Assembly (NCBI RefSeq): GCF_002850255.1 | Contig: NZ_CP022522.1 | Location: forward strand, 2,355,125-2,419,124 | Reading direction: 5' to 3' | Source of the DNA: Pseudoalteromonas sp. NC201 | Lineage (GTDB): Bacteria > Pseudomonadota > Gammaproteobacteria > Enterobacterales > Alteromonadaceae | Length of the DNA stretch: 64,000 bases | The notes under the pieces: model-generated | What the model saw: only the letters and a program-made list of their open reading frames with translations | What the model was told of the DNA's origin: nothing | The model's database searches: none | Part shown: positions 47,457-57,275 of the stretch, one piece after another | Position numbering within the stretch: the first letter of the stretch is position 1 | How the letters are laid out: each line of letters starts with the position of its first letter | Translations under genes and position numbers: made by a program

Positions 47457-47828
47457 ATGCTAGATCTTATTCATGTCAACCCCAACAGCGCAGAGCCGAT
47501 TTATAAGCAGCTATTTGATCAGGTAGTGCGTTTAATTGTGTCAGGTAAAGCACAAGCCGGAGAAGAGCTACCTTCTGTAAGAAAGCTAGCTGAACATTTC
47601 TCGGTAAATCCGATGACTGTCTCTCGAGCAATCGGGCAACTTGTCGATCAAGGTTGGCTTGAACGAAGACGCGGTCAGCCGACACGAGTAGCACAACAGC
47701 CAACCACACAACAGACCGATAGTCTGCTCAACAAAAACCTAGATATTTTAATTAATGATGCGAAACAACTTGGGATCACCAAGGTTGAGTTGATATCATT
47801 GATAGATAAAAACTGGGGACAAGAATAA
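47457..47828 (+). CDS. GntR-family regulator of the YtrA type
   Basis: 123 residues. A GntR helix-turn-helix (AGEELPSVRKLAEHFSVNPMTVSRAIGQLVDQGWLERRRG divided over two helices and a wing) is followed by a short tail, as in YtrA-type repressors. Such proteins control neighbouring ABC transporter genes, often in response to cell-wall active antibiotics. The stop and the next ATG share one base (TAATG), so translation is coupled. The start has AGAG upstream only. Confidence 0.88.
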   Translation: MLDLIHVNPNSAEPIYKQLFDQVVRLIVSGKAQAGEELPSVRKLAEHFSVNPMTVSRAIGQLVDQGWLERRRGQPTRVAQQPTTQQTDSLLNKNLDILINDAKQLGITKVELISLIDKNWGQE

Positions 47829-48661
47829 TGACAAGCCCACTACTACAATTCACCAAAATCCATAAACAATTTTCCGACAAGTCTGTTCTTGAAAACATAA
47901 ACCTTACTATTGAACCTGGTATGGTTATGGGTCTACTGGGACGAAACGGTGCAGGTAAAACTACGCTACTGCGAATTGCACTTGGACTAATCGAACAAAA
48001 TAGTGGTGAAGTTAGCTGCCTCAACAGCAGCAATCTAGAGCTGAGTCCTACATGCAAGAGCCAAATTGGCTATGTGCCACAGCAACCCTGTGGTTATCAA
48101 GGTTTTAAAGTCAAAGACGCCCTCGCACTGCACCGCAGCTTTTATCAAAATTGGGATAATACGCTAGAACAAGAGTGGCTTTCTCGCTTCGAGTTAGACG
48201 AAAACAAGCTAGTAAGTAACCTTTCAGTTGGTCAGCAACAAAGCTTAGCGCTGATAATGGCGATGTCGTATCGACCTAAGTTACTGATCCTTGACGAGCC
48301 TGTTTCAAATCTCGACCCCATCGCACGCCGAGAATTTATGTCGGACTTATTTGAGCTAGCGCTTGAGTCCGGCTCTGGTGTACTTTTCTCCTCGCATATT
48401 ACATCTGACGTTGAGCGCGTCGCGAGTCATATTGCTATTATTAAAGATGGTAAGGTATTGGTTACTGGCGAACTAGATACACTGAAGGAACAGATTAGAC
48501 TTGTTCCGCATCACCTTACAAGCAACCTTCCATCAGCAGAGCTGCTTCACCAATCTGAACGTTTTAGCATTTACCAAGCTCAAGACGGCTCAAATTGGCC
48601 AACGGACCTACAGCAAAGCCATAGCAACCTTGAACAACTTTTTGTGGAGCTACACACATGA
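47828..48661 (+). CDS. ABC transporter ATP-binding protein of the YtrB type
   Basis: 277 residues. Walker A GRNGAGKTT, signature LSVGQQQSL and Walker B LLILDEP are present. It is coupled to the YtrA-type regulator before it and overlaps the membrane protein after it by ATGA. In Bacillus and other bacteria such modules answer to wall antibiotics and bacitracin-like compounds. Confidence 0.88.
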   Translation: MTSPLLQFTKIHKQFSDKSVLENINLTIEPGMVMGLLGRNGAGKTTLLRIALGLIEQNSGEVSCLNSSNLELSPTCKSQIGYVPQQPCGYQGFKVKDALALHRSFYQNWDNTLEQEWLSRFELDENKLVSNLSVGQQQSLALIMAMSYRPKLLILDEPVSNLDPIARREFMSDLFELALESGSGVLFSSHITSDVERVASHIAIIKDGKVLVTGELDTLKEQIRLVPHHLTSNLPSAELLHQSERFSIYQAQDGSNWPTDLQQSHSNLEQLFVELHT

Positions 48662-49911
48662 GCACGTTAACTCGGCGCAATTGGTGGACAGGGTTTTCCG
48701 GCTTTTGGTTACGAGAGTGTGGCTCTGCAAATTTTTTCATTCCGGGGATCTTAGCTTCTATTGCTACACCATTATTAACCTTAATAGAAGAGCAAAACAT
48801 ACAAACATTTAGCTTGGTCTTTGCTATCAGCGCCTTATGGATGGCTTTTTGCTGGCAGTTAGTGAAATTACAAGCACAGGAAAGCGCATTACTATTCCCT
48901 GCAATTAAACGGCACGTATACTTACAAGGACTTGTAATACTAGTCGTTGGCTACATGTTCAATGCACTCGCTCTTTTCAACCGCCCCGCGCCAGAAGTTG
49001 CTTATGCCATGTTGTTTGCAACAAGTTTTGGTGGTAGTTTCTTTTTATTATGTATTCGAAATAGCTTTTATTTTAAACATAATAGCTACGTTTTCATGCT
49101 CGTACTCATGCTCGCTATGTTTTTTGGTGATACTCCACAAGTTTTAGCACTACTCGCCATTCCCTTCATATTAGTGGCAGTTTATCTGCTGATTACACGA
49201 AATAATAACTGTCAATGGCATCATTTGGCATATCAAACCTACATAAATAATATACAGACTGGCTGGCTCCCGAGTAATACCTTTACCCCTGATTTCCTCA
49301 CTCAGCGGTTTAGGCAATTTTTTATGCCGATGAGCTATTTTTCAGGCAACCTGTTGATACAAACTTGTCAAATATTTTTTCTCTCTGGGCTTTTAGCCAT
49401 TGTGGCAGTCGGCTTTTTTGGAGTCACAATTCAATTTATCACTGGCTTTACCGATATGCTTGTTTTGATGGTCGCTATTTTTGTCTGTTGGTCCAAACTA
49501 CAAACAAAAATGACATGGGACCAGCTCTATCTATTACCTGTCTATTCAAGCCTAAAATCAATTAAACAGGCCTATCACGTTGCAGCAGTTAAGCTTGGCT
49601 TTTGCTTATCTTTGTTTCAACTTACAGTACTGCTGGTTTGCAGCTTCCTTACCACATTTGAGACTGTGGTTTTCTACCTTATGATATTTATCGGCTCGGT
49701 TGCAGGATTTATTCTTTGCGTTGCACTAGGGAGCATCATAACGAGCGCCCTTACGTTGTCACTTTCGTGCATGTTCGTAATCATTTTACATAGTGCGTTT
49801 AAATCTTACCTGTTAAATCACGAACACTCAGTTGCCACTCTATATCTGTTATTGGGCTATGTTGTGGTAGCCACTTCATTGCTCCTTTACAGTAATAGAA
49901 AGTTTGACTAA
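48658..49911 (+). CDS. Integral membrane protein, partner of the YtrB-type ATPase
   Basis: 417 residues with about 10-12 hydrophobic segments and no conserved transporter motif. Its start overlaps the ATPase stop, so it is almost certainly the permease of this module, though it is larger than typical YtrC/D partners. It ends before a bidirectional terminator. Two related modules face each other here (see findings). Confidence 0.75.
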   Translation: MSTLTRRNWWTGFSGFWLRECGSANFFIPGILASIATPLLTLIEEQNIQTFSLVFAISALWMAFCWQLVKLQAQESALLFPAIKRHVYLQGLVILVVGYMFNALALFNRPAPEVAYAMLFATSFGGSFFLLCIRNSFYFKHNSYVFMLVLMLAMFFGDTPQVLALLAIPFILVAVYLLITRNNNCQWHHLAYQTYINNIQTGWLPSNTFTPDFLTQRFRQFFMPMSYFSGNLLIQTCQIFFLSGLLAIVAVGFFGVTIQFITGFTDMLVLMVAIFVCWSKLQTKMTWDQLYLLPVYSSLKSIKQAYHVAAVKLGFCLSLFQLTVLLVCSFLTTFETVVFYLMIFIGSVAGFILCVALGSIITSALTLSLSCMFVIILHSAFKSYLLNHEHSVATLYLLLGYVVVATSLLLYSNRKFD

Positions 49912-49978
49912 GACGTGCTCGGATCCGAGATGTTGCTCATATAGGCGTAGCACGAACCAAAGACTGTGCTAATAAGAA

Positions 49979-50021
49979 TAAAAGAGTGATAGTGAGCATA
50001 AGTCGATTATCACTCTTTTTA
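49979..50021. terminator. Bidirectional terminator
   Basis: AAAGAGTGATA and TATCACTCTTT form an 11-base stem, between the converging ABC permease and the YqhA-type gene; T and A tracts on both sides serve both. Confidence 0.8.
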
Positions 50022-50031
50022 TCCGCTATAT

Positions 50032-50574
50032 TTAATGGGAGTGGGTTCGACTATTAATAAAGTCGGTAACCGAAAACAACACCCCAGAGATCACGAAAGT
50101 AATATGTATGCCTACTTTCCAAGCAAGCTGCTCACTGGTTAAGTCTTGAGAATGGATAAAGACTTTGAGTAGTTCTACCGCAGATATTGCTACGATGGCA
50201 CTGATCAATTTGATTTTAAGGCCCGAGAAGCCAACCTTTCCCATCCAAGTCGGCTTATCTTCTTGGGGCTCAACATTGAGCTTAGAAACGAAATTCTCGT
50301 AGCCACTAAAAATAATAATGATCAACAACCCGGCCAGTAAAGCCGTATCAACCAATGTTAAGATACCAATGAGTAACTCTTGGTTTGTCGCCGTAAGCGC
50401 ACTGATGGTCATCACATAAAGCTGTTTAAAGAACTTAAGTAACAACAACACAATCGCGAGCAGTAGGCCAACAAAGAAAGGCGCTAACAGCCATCTTCCT
50501 TTAAATAAGGTTCTTTCTAAGAGATATTCATAACGATTAAATTGCTCATTCGCAGACTTAGTTTCTTGCTCCAT
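50032..50574 (-). CDS. YqhA/UPF0114-type membrane protein
   Basis: 180 residues from ATG 50574 (an in-frame ATG at 50592 is possible). RYEYLLERTLFKGRWLLAPFFVGL is the family start; three further membrane segments follow, with a final SVTDFINSRTHSH. TIGR00645/YqhA proteins are widely conserved membrane proteins of unknown function. Confidence 0.85.
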   Translation of the reverse strand: MEQETKSANEQFNRYEYLLERTLFKGRWLLAPFFVGLLLAIVLLLLKFFKQLYVMTISALTATNQELLIGILTLVDTALLAGLLIIIIFSGYENFVSKLNVEPQEDKPTWMGKVGFSGLKIKLISAIVAISAVELLKVFIHSQDLTSEQLAWKVGIHITFVISGVLFSVTDFINSRTHSH

Positions 50575-50765
50575 GTTTTTGATTTTCACCATGTTTAGTT
50601 AGTTTTACTTAACCTTTAAATGTAGCATCAACGCTTGTATTTCTCACCATTTATTAATGTAAATTTGAATCAATTTTCTGCTCTTAAGGAGAAAATTAAT
50701 TCGTTTTCCTTATTTTAAATTTTGCTTTAAAACATGCTTGTTCTTTCAACTAACAGGTAACACGA

Positions 50766-51011
50766 ATGAAAACCTTAGTTTCATCATTAATCATCGCTCT
50801 ATCTCTTTTTGCTTGTGTACAAGTACAAGCGGATGAAGAGTTACCAGTCGCGCCTGCAGATTTGGTTCAAGAGTTAACTCAAATGTGCCTTGATTGGGCA
50901 AAAGATGATGATGTACAAGCATCTGAGATGAAAAAATATGTTTTGAATTGCGTTAACGACGAGCTAGAAGCAACTGGCTATCAAAAAGTCAAAGACGTAA
51001 ACATTAAATAA
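50766..51011 (+). CDS. Small secreted protein
   Basis: 81 residues with a signal peptide (MKTLVSSLIIALSLFACVQVQA, cut after QA). The mature part of about 60 residues is acidic and has two Cys (QMCLDWAKDDD and VLNCVNDEL), perhaps a disulfide. AGGTAA lies before the start. It stands alone, with a terminator 110 bases downstream. Similar small acidic secreted proteins are common in Alteromonadales; no function is known to me. Confidence 0.7.
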   Translation: MKTLVSSLIIALSLFACVQVQADEELPVAPADLVQELTQMCLDWAKDDDVQASEMKKYVLNCVNDELEATGYQKVKDVNIK

Positions 51012-51070
51012 CACCATTTGTTTTAAGTAAATGAGTTATTTCACCCTTCAAATTGCTTGGAGAATTAGTG

Positions 51071-51104
51071 TAATTGGTATAATACCAGTTCGCTTAATTA
51101 AGTG
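51071..51104. repeat. Solo copy of an ATACCA...TTAATTAAG repeat end
   Basis: Bases 51082-51104 match the right terminal repeat of the 58905-59361 element at 21 of 23 positions. TAATTGGTAT just before it forms an inverted pair. This looks like a remnant of the same repeat family. Confidence 0.6.
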
Positions 51105-51119
51105 ATGGCATTCATGATG

Positions 51120-51157
51120 AAAAGGCCGCTCAATACGTTGAACGGCCTTTTGTTTTT
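51120..51157 (+). terminator. Terminator downstream of the small secreted protein
   Basis: AAAAGGCCG and CGGCCTTTT, a 9-base stem, followed by TTTTGTTTTT on the plus strand. Confidence 0.75.
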
Positions 51158-51219
51158 AATAACATTTTGGACAAAATATCCATAGCATCCGAAGACGCTT
51201 ATCGATGTTTGGCTAGCTG

Positions 51220-53865
51220 TTAAGCTTTCTTTTTCTTGGTAGTTTTCTCTTCTTCTACCCATTTACCATTGCTATACGTCGCTTTCCAACCCGTCGCTTT
51301 ACCATCCACTTCTGTCATCACATATTGTGTCTTGGTTTTTCTAGAGTAACGAACAATCGCAGGATTACCATCCGAGTCTTGCTCAGGCGCATCAGCCAGA
51401 TAATAGAATTTAGGTGAAATTCTATCTCTAAAGCGTTTTAGCTCTGATACTTTAGGAGCACGTGTTTCACGTGATTTCGGGAATGTGTGCGCCGCTAAGA
51501 AAATACCTGAAGCGCCATCTCGAAGCACAAAATGCGCGTCCGATTTTTCGCATTCTAGTTCCGGTAGCGGAACTGGATCTTCTTTCGGTGGCGCAGCTTC
51601 GCCGTTTTTCAATAGTTTACGTGTATTTTTACAGTCTTCATTTGTACAACCAAAATACTTACCAAAACGGCCAGATTTAAGCTGCATATCCGAGCCACAC
51701 TTGTCACACTCAATCAGTGGTCCATCGTAGCCCTTGATCTTAAATGCACCTGTCTCAATGACATAGCCCTTACATGCAGGATTATTACCGCATACATGGA
51801 GTTTTTTCGTTTCATCAATAAGATATGAATCCATTGCTGTTTCGCAAATTGGGCAACGTTTCATATGACGAAGAGATTCGGCTTCCGCCTCTTCATCCGC
51901 ATCCGCGGCAACCGCTTCATCACCTGACACGAGATTAATTGTCGTAGTACAGCGCTCTTTTGGCGGTAAGTTATAGCCTGTACAGCCAAGGAATACCCCA
52001 GTAGAAGCAGTACGAATACCCATCTTACGTGAACATGTAGGACAATCTATGTCTGTTTCGACCATCACATTTTGTCGCATGCCGCCTTCACTTTCATCAC
52101 CAGCTGCAATTTCTAGCTGGTTAGAAAAGTCGGCGTAAAACTTATCAAGTACCTGCGTCCATAAGCGTTCACCTTCTGCGATATCATCAAGGCGACCTTC
52201 CATTTTGGCGGTAAAGTCAAAGTCCATTAAATCATTGAAATTCTCAACGAGTCTGTCAGTAACGATCTCGCCCATTTTTTCAGCGTAAAAACGGCGGTTT
52301 TCAACTCGAACATAACCACGGTCCTGAATCGTCGAAATGATAGCAGCATAGGTAGACGGACGACCAATACCACGCTTTTCTAATTCCTTAACTAAGCTTG
52401 CTTCGCTGAAACGTGCTGGTGGTTTAGTAAAGTGCTGCTTAGGATCAATTGCAATAAGATCAAGCTTGTCGCCAACTGAAACACTTGGAAGCGCCTGCTC
52501 TTCTTCATTCTTCTTACGAACGGCTGGTTGTACACGTGTCCAACCATCAAAACGTAGCACGCGCCCTTTCGCTTTTAACGTGTAATCTTCCGCAGCGACG
52601 GTCAGCGTCGTTAAGTCATACTCTGCAGGCATCATCTGACACGCCACAAACTGACGCCAAATAAGCTCATAGAGCTTCTTAGCATCAGCCTCTACGCCGT
52701 CTAAATGACCGGATAAGATTGTCACATCAGAAGGACGAATTGCCTCATGCGCCTCTTGTGCGTTGCCTTTTGCGGAATAACGCAGCGGTGCTTCTGGTAA
52801 ATACTTACTACCAAATTCACTATCGATATAGCCACGACACATTTCTAACGCATCGTTTGATAAATTCGTCGAGTCTGTACGCATATAGGTGATGTAACCC
52901 GCCTCGTATAGACGCTGCGCTAACATCATGGTTTTCTTTACGCCATAGCCTAAACGAGTACTTGCCGCTTGCTGCATTGTCGAGGTAATAAATGGCGCAC
53001 TCGGCTTACTCTTACTTGGCTTTTCTTCAACCTTGACTACTTCGTAAGCACTGTTTTCAAGCACTTGTACGGCTGTATCAGCTTGCGCTTTATTTACTGG
53101 CTTAAATGCTTCGCCTTTAAACTTAGTAACCGCTAGGCGAATATCATCTTTTGTTGCTTTAACATCAGCGTGAATATCCCAAAACTCTTCTGGAATAAAC
53201 GCTTTAATCTCACGCTCTCGTTCAACAAGTAATCTCACAGCAACAGATTGTACACGACCTGCCGATAACCCTCTTGCTACTTTTTGCCAAAGCAGCGGGG
53301 ACACCATAAAGCCAACAACACGGTCAAGGAATCGTCTTGCCTGCTGCGCATATACCATGTCGGTGTTAAGGTCGCCAGGCGCCTCAAACGCTTGAGTTAT
53401 CGCGTTTTTGGTGATCTCGTTAAAGACCACACGCTTATACTTGCTCTCATCGCCACCGATAATCTGCTCAAGGTGCCAAGCAATGGCCTCCCCTTCTCTA
53501 TCCAAATCGGTTGCGAGATAGATATGGTCAGCATCTTCAGCAAGCTTTTGTAGTTCTTGAACTACTTTTTCTTTACCCGGCAAAATTTCGTAATGCGGTT
53601 CCCAACCCTTCTCAGGATCAATCCCCATCCTCGCAACTAAATTTGCATAATCTTTTTGCTTTTTATATTGCGCTTTTTCTTCAGGTGACATTTTACGTAC
53701 TTCAGCTGGCGACTTAGTTGCCAAGCCTTTCGTTTTACCTGCCCCTGAGGTAGGAAGATCTCGAACATGGCCTACACTGGATTTAACAATGTAATCCTTG
53801 CCGAGGTATTTATTGATTGTTTTTGCCTTCGCGGGAGACTCTACAATTACTAGCGATTTGCCCAT
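51220..53865 (-). CDS. topA: DNA topoisomerase I
   Basis: 881 residues. The Toprim start [19 protein letters not shown], the acidic [17 protein letters not shown] site ([16 protein letters not shown]), and the active Tyr in [10 protein letters not shown] (about 325) are clear. Three or more Cys4 zinc ribbons follow ([29 protein letters not shown]), and the end is basic ([10 protein letters not shown]). It relaxes negative supercoils. A stand-alone gene with a 250-base upstream gap. Confidence 0.97.
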   Translation of the reverse strand: MGKSLVIVESPAKAKTINKYLGKDYIVKSSVGHVRDLPTSGAGKTKGLATKSPAEVRKMSPEEKAQYKKQKDYANLVARMGIDPEKGWEPHYEILPGKEKVVQELQKLAEDADHIYLATDLDREGEAIAWHLEQIIGGDESKYKRVVFNEITKNAITQAFEAPGDLNTDMVYAQQARRFLDRVVGFMVSPLLWQKVARGLSAGRVQSVAVRLLVEREREIKAFIPEEFWDIHADVKATKDDIRLAVTKFKGEAFKPVNKAQADTAVQVLENSAYEVVKVEEKPSKSKPSAPFITSTMQQAASTRLGYGVKKTMMLAQRLYEAGYITYMRTDSTNLSNDALEMCRGYIDSEFGSKYLPEAPLRYSAKGNAQEAHEAIRPSDVTILSGHLDGVEADAKKLYELIWRQFVACQMMPAEYDLTTLTVAAEDYTLKAKGRVLRFDGWTRVQPAVRKKNEEEQALPSVSVGDKLDLIAIDPKQHFTKPPARFSEASLVKELEKRGIGRPSTYAAIISTIQDRGYVRVENRRFYAEKMGEIVTDRLVENFNDLMDFDFTAKMEGRLDDIAEGERLWTQVLDKFYADFSNQLEIAAGDESEGGMRQNVMVETDIDCPTCSRKMGIRTASTGVFLGCTGYNLPPKERCTTTINLVSGDEAVAADADEEAEAESLRHMKRCPICETAMDSYLIDETKKLHVCGNNPACKGYVIETGAFKIKGYDGPLIECDKCGSDMQLKSGRFGKYFGCTNEDCKNTRKLLKNGEAAPPKEDPVPLPELECEKSDAHFVLRDGASGIFLAAHTFPKSRETRAPKVSELKRFRDRISPKFYYLADAPEQDSDGNPAIVRYSRKTKTQYVMTEVDGKATGWKATYSNGKWVEEEKTTKKKKA

Positions 53866-54084
53866 AGCTGCCTATTTTTGACCGATTCTGTCTGATGTTT
53901 GCCCTTACTTGGGCGTTAAATTACTTATAGGTATATCTACAAACACCTATTGTTACAAGCTAAAAATACTAACTTTTCCCTGATCACCGAATTATTATCC
54001 AATTTGTGTACAATATTCAGCCAATTTAGGGACGCATTCATATATATAAGGTTAAGGCACGGGAATATAAAGGAATAGAAACAA

Positions 54085-54110
54085 AAATGCCAACCCGAAA
54101 GTTGGCATTT
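54085..54110 (-). terminator. Terminator of the Ig-domain lipoprotein
   Basis: AAATGCCAAC and GTTGGCATTT form a perfect 10-base stem. On the minus strand it is followed by TTGTTTC. Confidence 0.82.
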
Positions 54111-54116
54111 GTTGAA

Positions 54117-57104
54117 TTATCCTGCGTCTGTAACGCTTATTCCTATTGATTGTGTCTTTCGTTCGTCATCATCATCTCCCAAAGCTGGAAAAGTAAATTT
54201 GATCCCTAATACACCAGAAAGTTTGTTGTTTGGCTCAGCTTCCCTCGCCAACGTAACGTTGAAGAAGTTTGGCTTGTCACTTGTGTAATTCCCTAAGGTG
54301 CCAGACACACTTCCACTGGTTAATTCACCGTTATTTGTTGAAATCTCGACTTCTGTGCCAGCCGGAAGCGGATTACCAAACTCATCAGTGAAATAAATTG
54401 TAATAGGAACAGCTGAAGGGCTACCTGCTGCCGTAAAATCTACACCGGCGAGATCGCACATTCCCTCTACTCCAGATGGTTCAAGCACTAAGCCATTGCC
54501 ACTTGGGCACGTATTCGAACCTGCAAGCGCAGCCGGCACTGTAAATCGCACAAAAGCATTATCACCAGACATTATCAATTCAAATTGTCTGTATACATTA
54601 ACTAGCTCTTTCGTACATTCTCCTGCAACTTCAGCGGCTTCTGAACAAAGCAAGCCATTATACTTGCCGTCCCCTTCATAAACACCGTTACCATCGTTAT
54701 CAAAATCAAAGCGACCATTGTTATTGCTATCCATCCACCAATCGTCATGACCGCCATTTACAGTTCCGGTTGGAGAACAAGGTCCAGTGTTTGCGGCAGA
54801 ATCACAATTCTCTTTATCAAAGCGACCATTTTCATTGGTATCTAGGAATGCTTCTGTAAGGTCAAACTCTTGGCGATATTCGCCAATATCAAATCGACCA
54901 TTACGGCGCTCTACACCACCGCTTGATTGCTCATCTCTGAAATTTTCTTGGCCTTTAACAAAAGCCAACACACTTACACGCCCACCCATTACAATTCGTC
55001 TAAGCGCAGTTGCAGCATCGTCGCCCGACGAAGCGTCTTTTTGTCGTAGCATGCCATTAATACATGGTGCAGCACTACCAAAATATGGGTCACAGTTCCA
55101 ATTAGCTGAGTCTTGCTTTTGAGTATTTGATAATGTAGCTGCTAGCCTAGGCGCTACCGCTTCAAAGGTATTCGCATTGCCATCTATATCACCAATGCGG
55201 TTACCCCAACGATATTCATAGAAAGGTCTATCTCCTTGGCTGCGCCATACCACAGTACAAGCAGCATTATTCGTTCTACAATCATAAGTGTCCTCAGACT
55301 CAGTACTACCAATAGCACCAGCTTCAGCAATCACAGTTGCAGCGACACCATCAGCATTAAACTGATTGAATTGATCACCAAAGAACAAGGTAATATTTGT
55401 TGTTACCCCATTATAATTAAGCGAGTTGGTATTGAATGTAACAGGGGAGGCATCAAACGTATCCTGATCTGTGACACCTGAGCTTAAAATTAACCCTGAC
55501 GATACGCCAAATATTTGCTCACTTAGCTCAATAGTATGCATTACGCCTGTAGGACAACGAGCATCGTCGTTTGATGCATCTGCATCATTACATGCTTTGG
55601 CGATATCCGTCCAACAGGTAATCGCATCACCATCAGGTAAATTCGCGTAAGATTCTTCAGGGATATAACATGCACTAACAACGAGCGGACCTGGCACAAT
55701 ACCAGACTTAACAGTCGTTCTTACAATACCATTTGCATTGGTGTTTCCGGTAATTTGCGTCAGCGATGCAAGACCTTGCTCATCTGACAACCTAAAGTCG
55801 ACTCGAGCACGTGGAATTGCAAGGTTATCTTCATCTACCAGTTTAAAGCTCACAACAGATTGGGTTGGTAAACCGCCTTCACCTGGAGGTAAAGCAATAA
55901 ACTGATTAAATCCATCTTCCTCAGGTAAAAACTGTACCGCTTGTGCAAGTGCACTGTCCACTTCAATAATTGTTTCTTGATTTATTGGAGAGCTGCCGTT
56001 TTGAATAGTAACAGAAATTCTATCTTCGCCTTGACAACCTTTTGCACGGTAAGTAGAGCGGGCGAAGCCATTGGAGGTATTTACCGTTTCATCTAATTCG
56101 GCCAGCGCAGGGGTTGCTATAGAACAAGCTGAGCTAAATGCAACTTCAACAGCACTATTGATTAATGCCCCATTCTGATCTTTCAGTGTCACAGTAATAA
56201 CCGTACTTCCACCTGCGGAAAGCTTTTGTTGGACGCCATTGCTATCCACCAAACCGTTGTCAATCGTAACATTCAACTGAGCAACACCAACATTAAAATT
56301 GATAGCCTGAGTGACATCGACATAATCTGGAGAGTTTACGGTAATGGTACCTGCGCCACCTTGGTTACCAGGCTGAAACTTTAAGATTGCAATACCAAAA
56401 GAATCCGTCAACGCAGTGCCTGTCGATGGTAAAATAGTCCCTAAAGTAGTTTCAGCGCTAATTAACCCATTGGCAATAGCATCGCCAGTTTGGCTAGATG
56501 TCATTTTGATGAATACATCAGCCGTCTCGTTTGACGATACTTGATTGACGCGAGTACACCCAGCAGCGATAGGATCTATCATGGCCTGATCTCGGCTATC
56601 ATCCCATCCAGCAGGGCATTTACTTAATAGCATGACCTCAAGTTTTGCAGACGCTGTTACATTGCCGTCATCGCCGCCACCTTGAGAAGTAAAATCAAAA
56701 GATCCCGTTGCACTATTATCGCCTTGAGTGTAAGTCGCCGTAATACGTCCAGCACCTACAGTAGCAGTTACTTTTAGAGTAATTGACGCTTTACCCTCAT
56801 CATTGGTAAGGACAGACCCTGAGCTGGGTTCCATGGTTGCAAATTCGTCGCTCTCAAAAACGACTCGACTATTTGCCAGAGGGCTACCATCTTTTGTTAA
56901 CGTGGCAGTGATTACTAAAGGAGATGAAGATGAAAGTGTATTCGTAGAATTACCACTAGTATCCGCTCCTGAAAGCGTAATGGCATAAGTGCCATCGCTA
57001 CCATCATCACCATTATCTGTATCTTTTTGAATACTGCCACCGCCACCGCACGCGGTCAGTAAGAATGCTAGCATCAGTATGCTAAAATAGCGCATCAAGG
57101 GCAT
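54117..57104 (-). CDS. Large Ig-domain (Big_1-type) lipoprotein
   Basis: 995 residues. Lipobox LTAC (Cys about 19) is followed by a Gly/Asp linker. Several bacterial Ig-like domains follow, shown by repeated segments such as SPLANSRVVFES, TNDEGKASITLKV, TDSFGIAILKF and DQNGALINSAVEVAF. A middle part has Asp/Asn-rich segments (FLDTNENGRFDKENCDS and MDSNNNGRFDFDNDGN) that look like calcium-binding loops, and many Cys pairs. It probably sits on the outer surface, in adhesion or a related role, as in other Alteromonadales. GGGAG lies 8 bases before the ATG at 57104. Confidence 0.8.
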   Translation of the reverse strand: MPLMRYFSILMLAFLLTACGGGGSIQKDTDNGDDGSDGTYAITLSGADTSGNSTNTLSSSSPLVITATLTKDGSPLANSRVVFESDEFATMEPSSGSVLTNDEGKASITLKVTATVGAGRITATYTQGDNSATGSFDFTSQGGGDDGNVTASAKLEVMLLSKCPAGWDDSRDQAMIDPIAAGCTRVNQVSSNETADVFIKMTSSQTGDAIANGLISAETTLGTILPSTGTALTDSFGIAILKFQPGNQGGAGTITVNSPDYVDVTQAINFNVGVAQLNVTIDNGLVDSNGVQQKLSAGGSTVITVTLKDQNGALINSAVEVAFSSACSIATPALAELDETVNTSNGFARSTYRAKGCQGEDRISVTIQNGSSPINQETIIEVDSALAQAVQFLPEEDGFNQFIALPPGEGGLPTQSVVSFKLVDEDNLAIPRARVDFRLSDEQGLASLTQITGNTNANGIVRTTVKSGIVPGPLVVSACYIPEESYANLPDGDAITCWTDIAKACNDADASNDDARCPTGVMHTIELSEQIFGVSSGLILSSGVTDQDTFDASPVTFNTNSLNYNGVTTNITLFFGDQFNQFNADGVAATVIAEAGAIGSTESEDTYDCRTNNAACTVVWRSQGDRPFYEYRWGNRIGDIDGNANTFEAVAPRLAATLSNTQKQDSANWNCDPYFGSAAPCINGMLRQKDASSGDDAATALRRIVMGGRVSVLAFVKGQENFRDEQSSGGVERRNGRFDIGEYRQEFDLTEAFLDTNENGRFDKENCDSAANTGPCSPTGTVNGGHDDWWMDSNNNGRFDFDNDGNGVYEGDGKYNGLLCSEAAEVAGECTKELVNVYRQFELIMSGDNAFVRFTVPAALAGSNTCPSGNGLVLEPSGVEGMCDLAGVDFTAAGSPSAVPITIYFTDEFGNPLPAGTEVEISTNNGELTSGSVSGTLGNYTSDKPNFFNVTLAREAEPNNKLSGVLGIKFTFPALGDDDDERKTQSIGISVTDAG

Positions 57105-57275
57105 TCACCTATCTCCCTAGCTAAGTTAATTTTATTATTGTTCAATAGTAACCCAATTTTATCGATAAAATCACAATTTTTTATTAGATTAGGTAGATTT
57201 TCTGTCGTGAAATGCTGTTCATCTGCGCCAAGCCTGTTAAGCTTTAGCAGTTTTAAGATACATAGTGTTAGGGCA

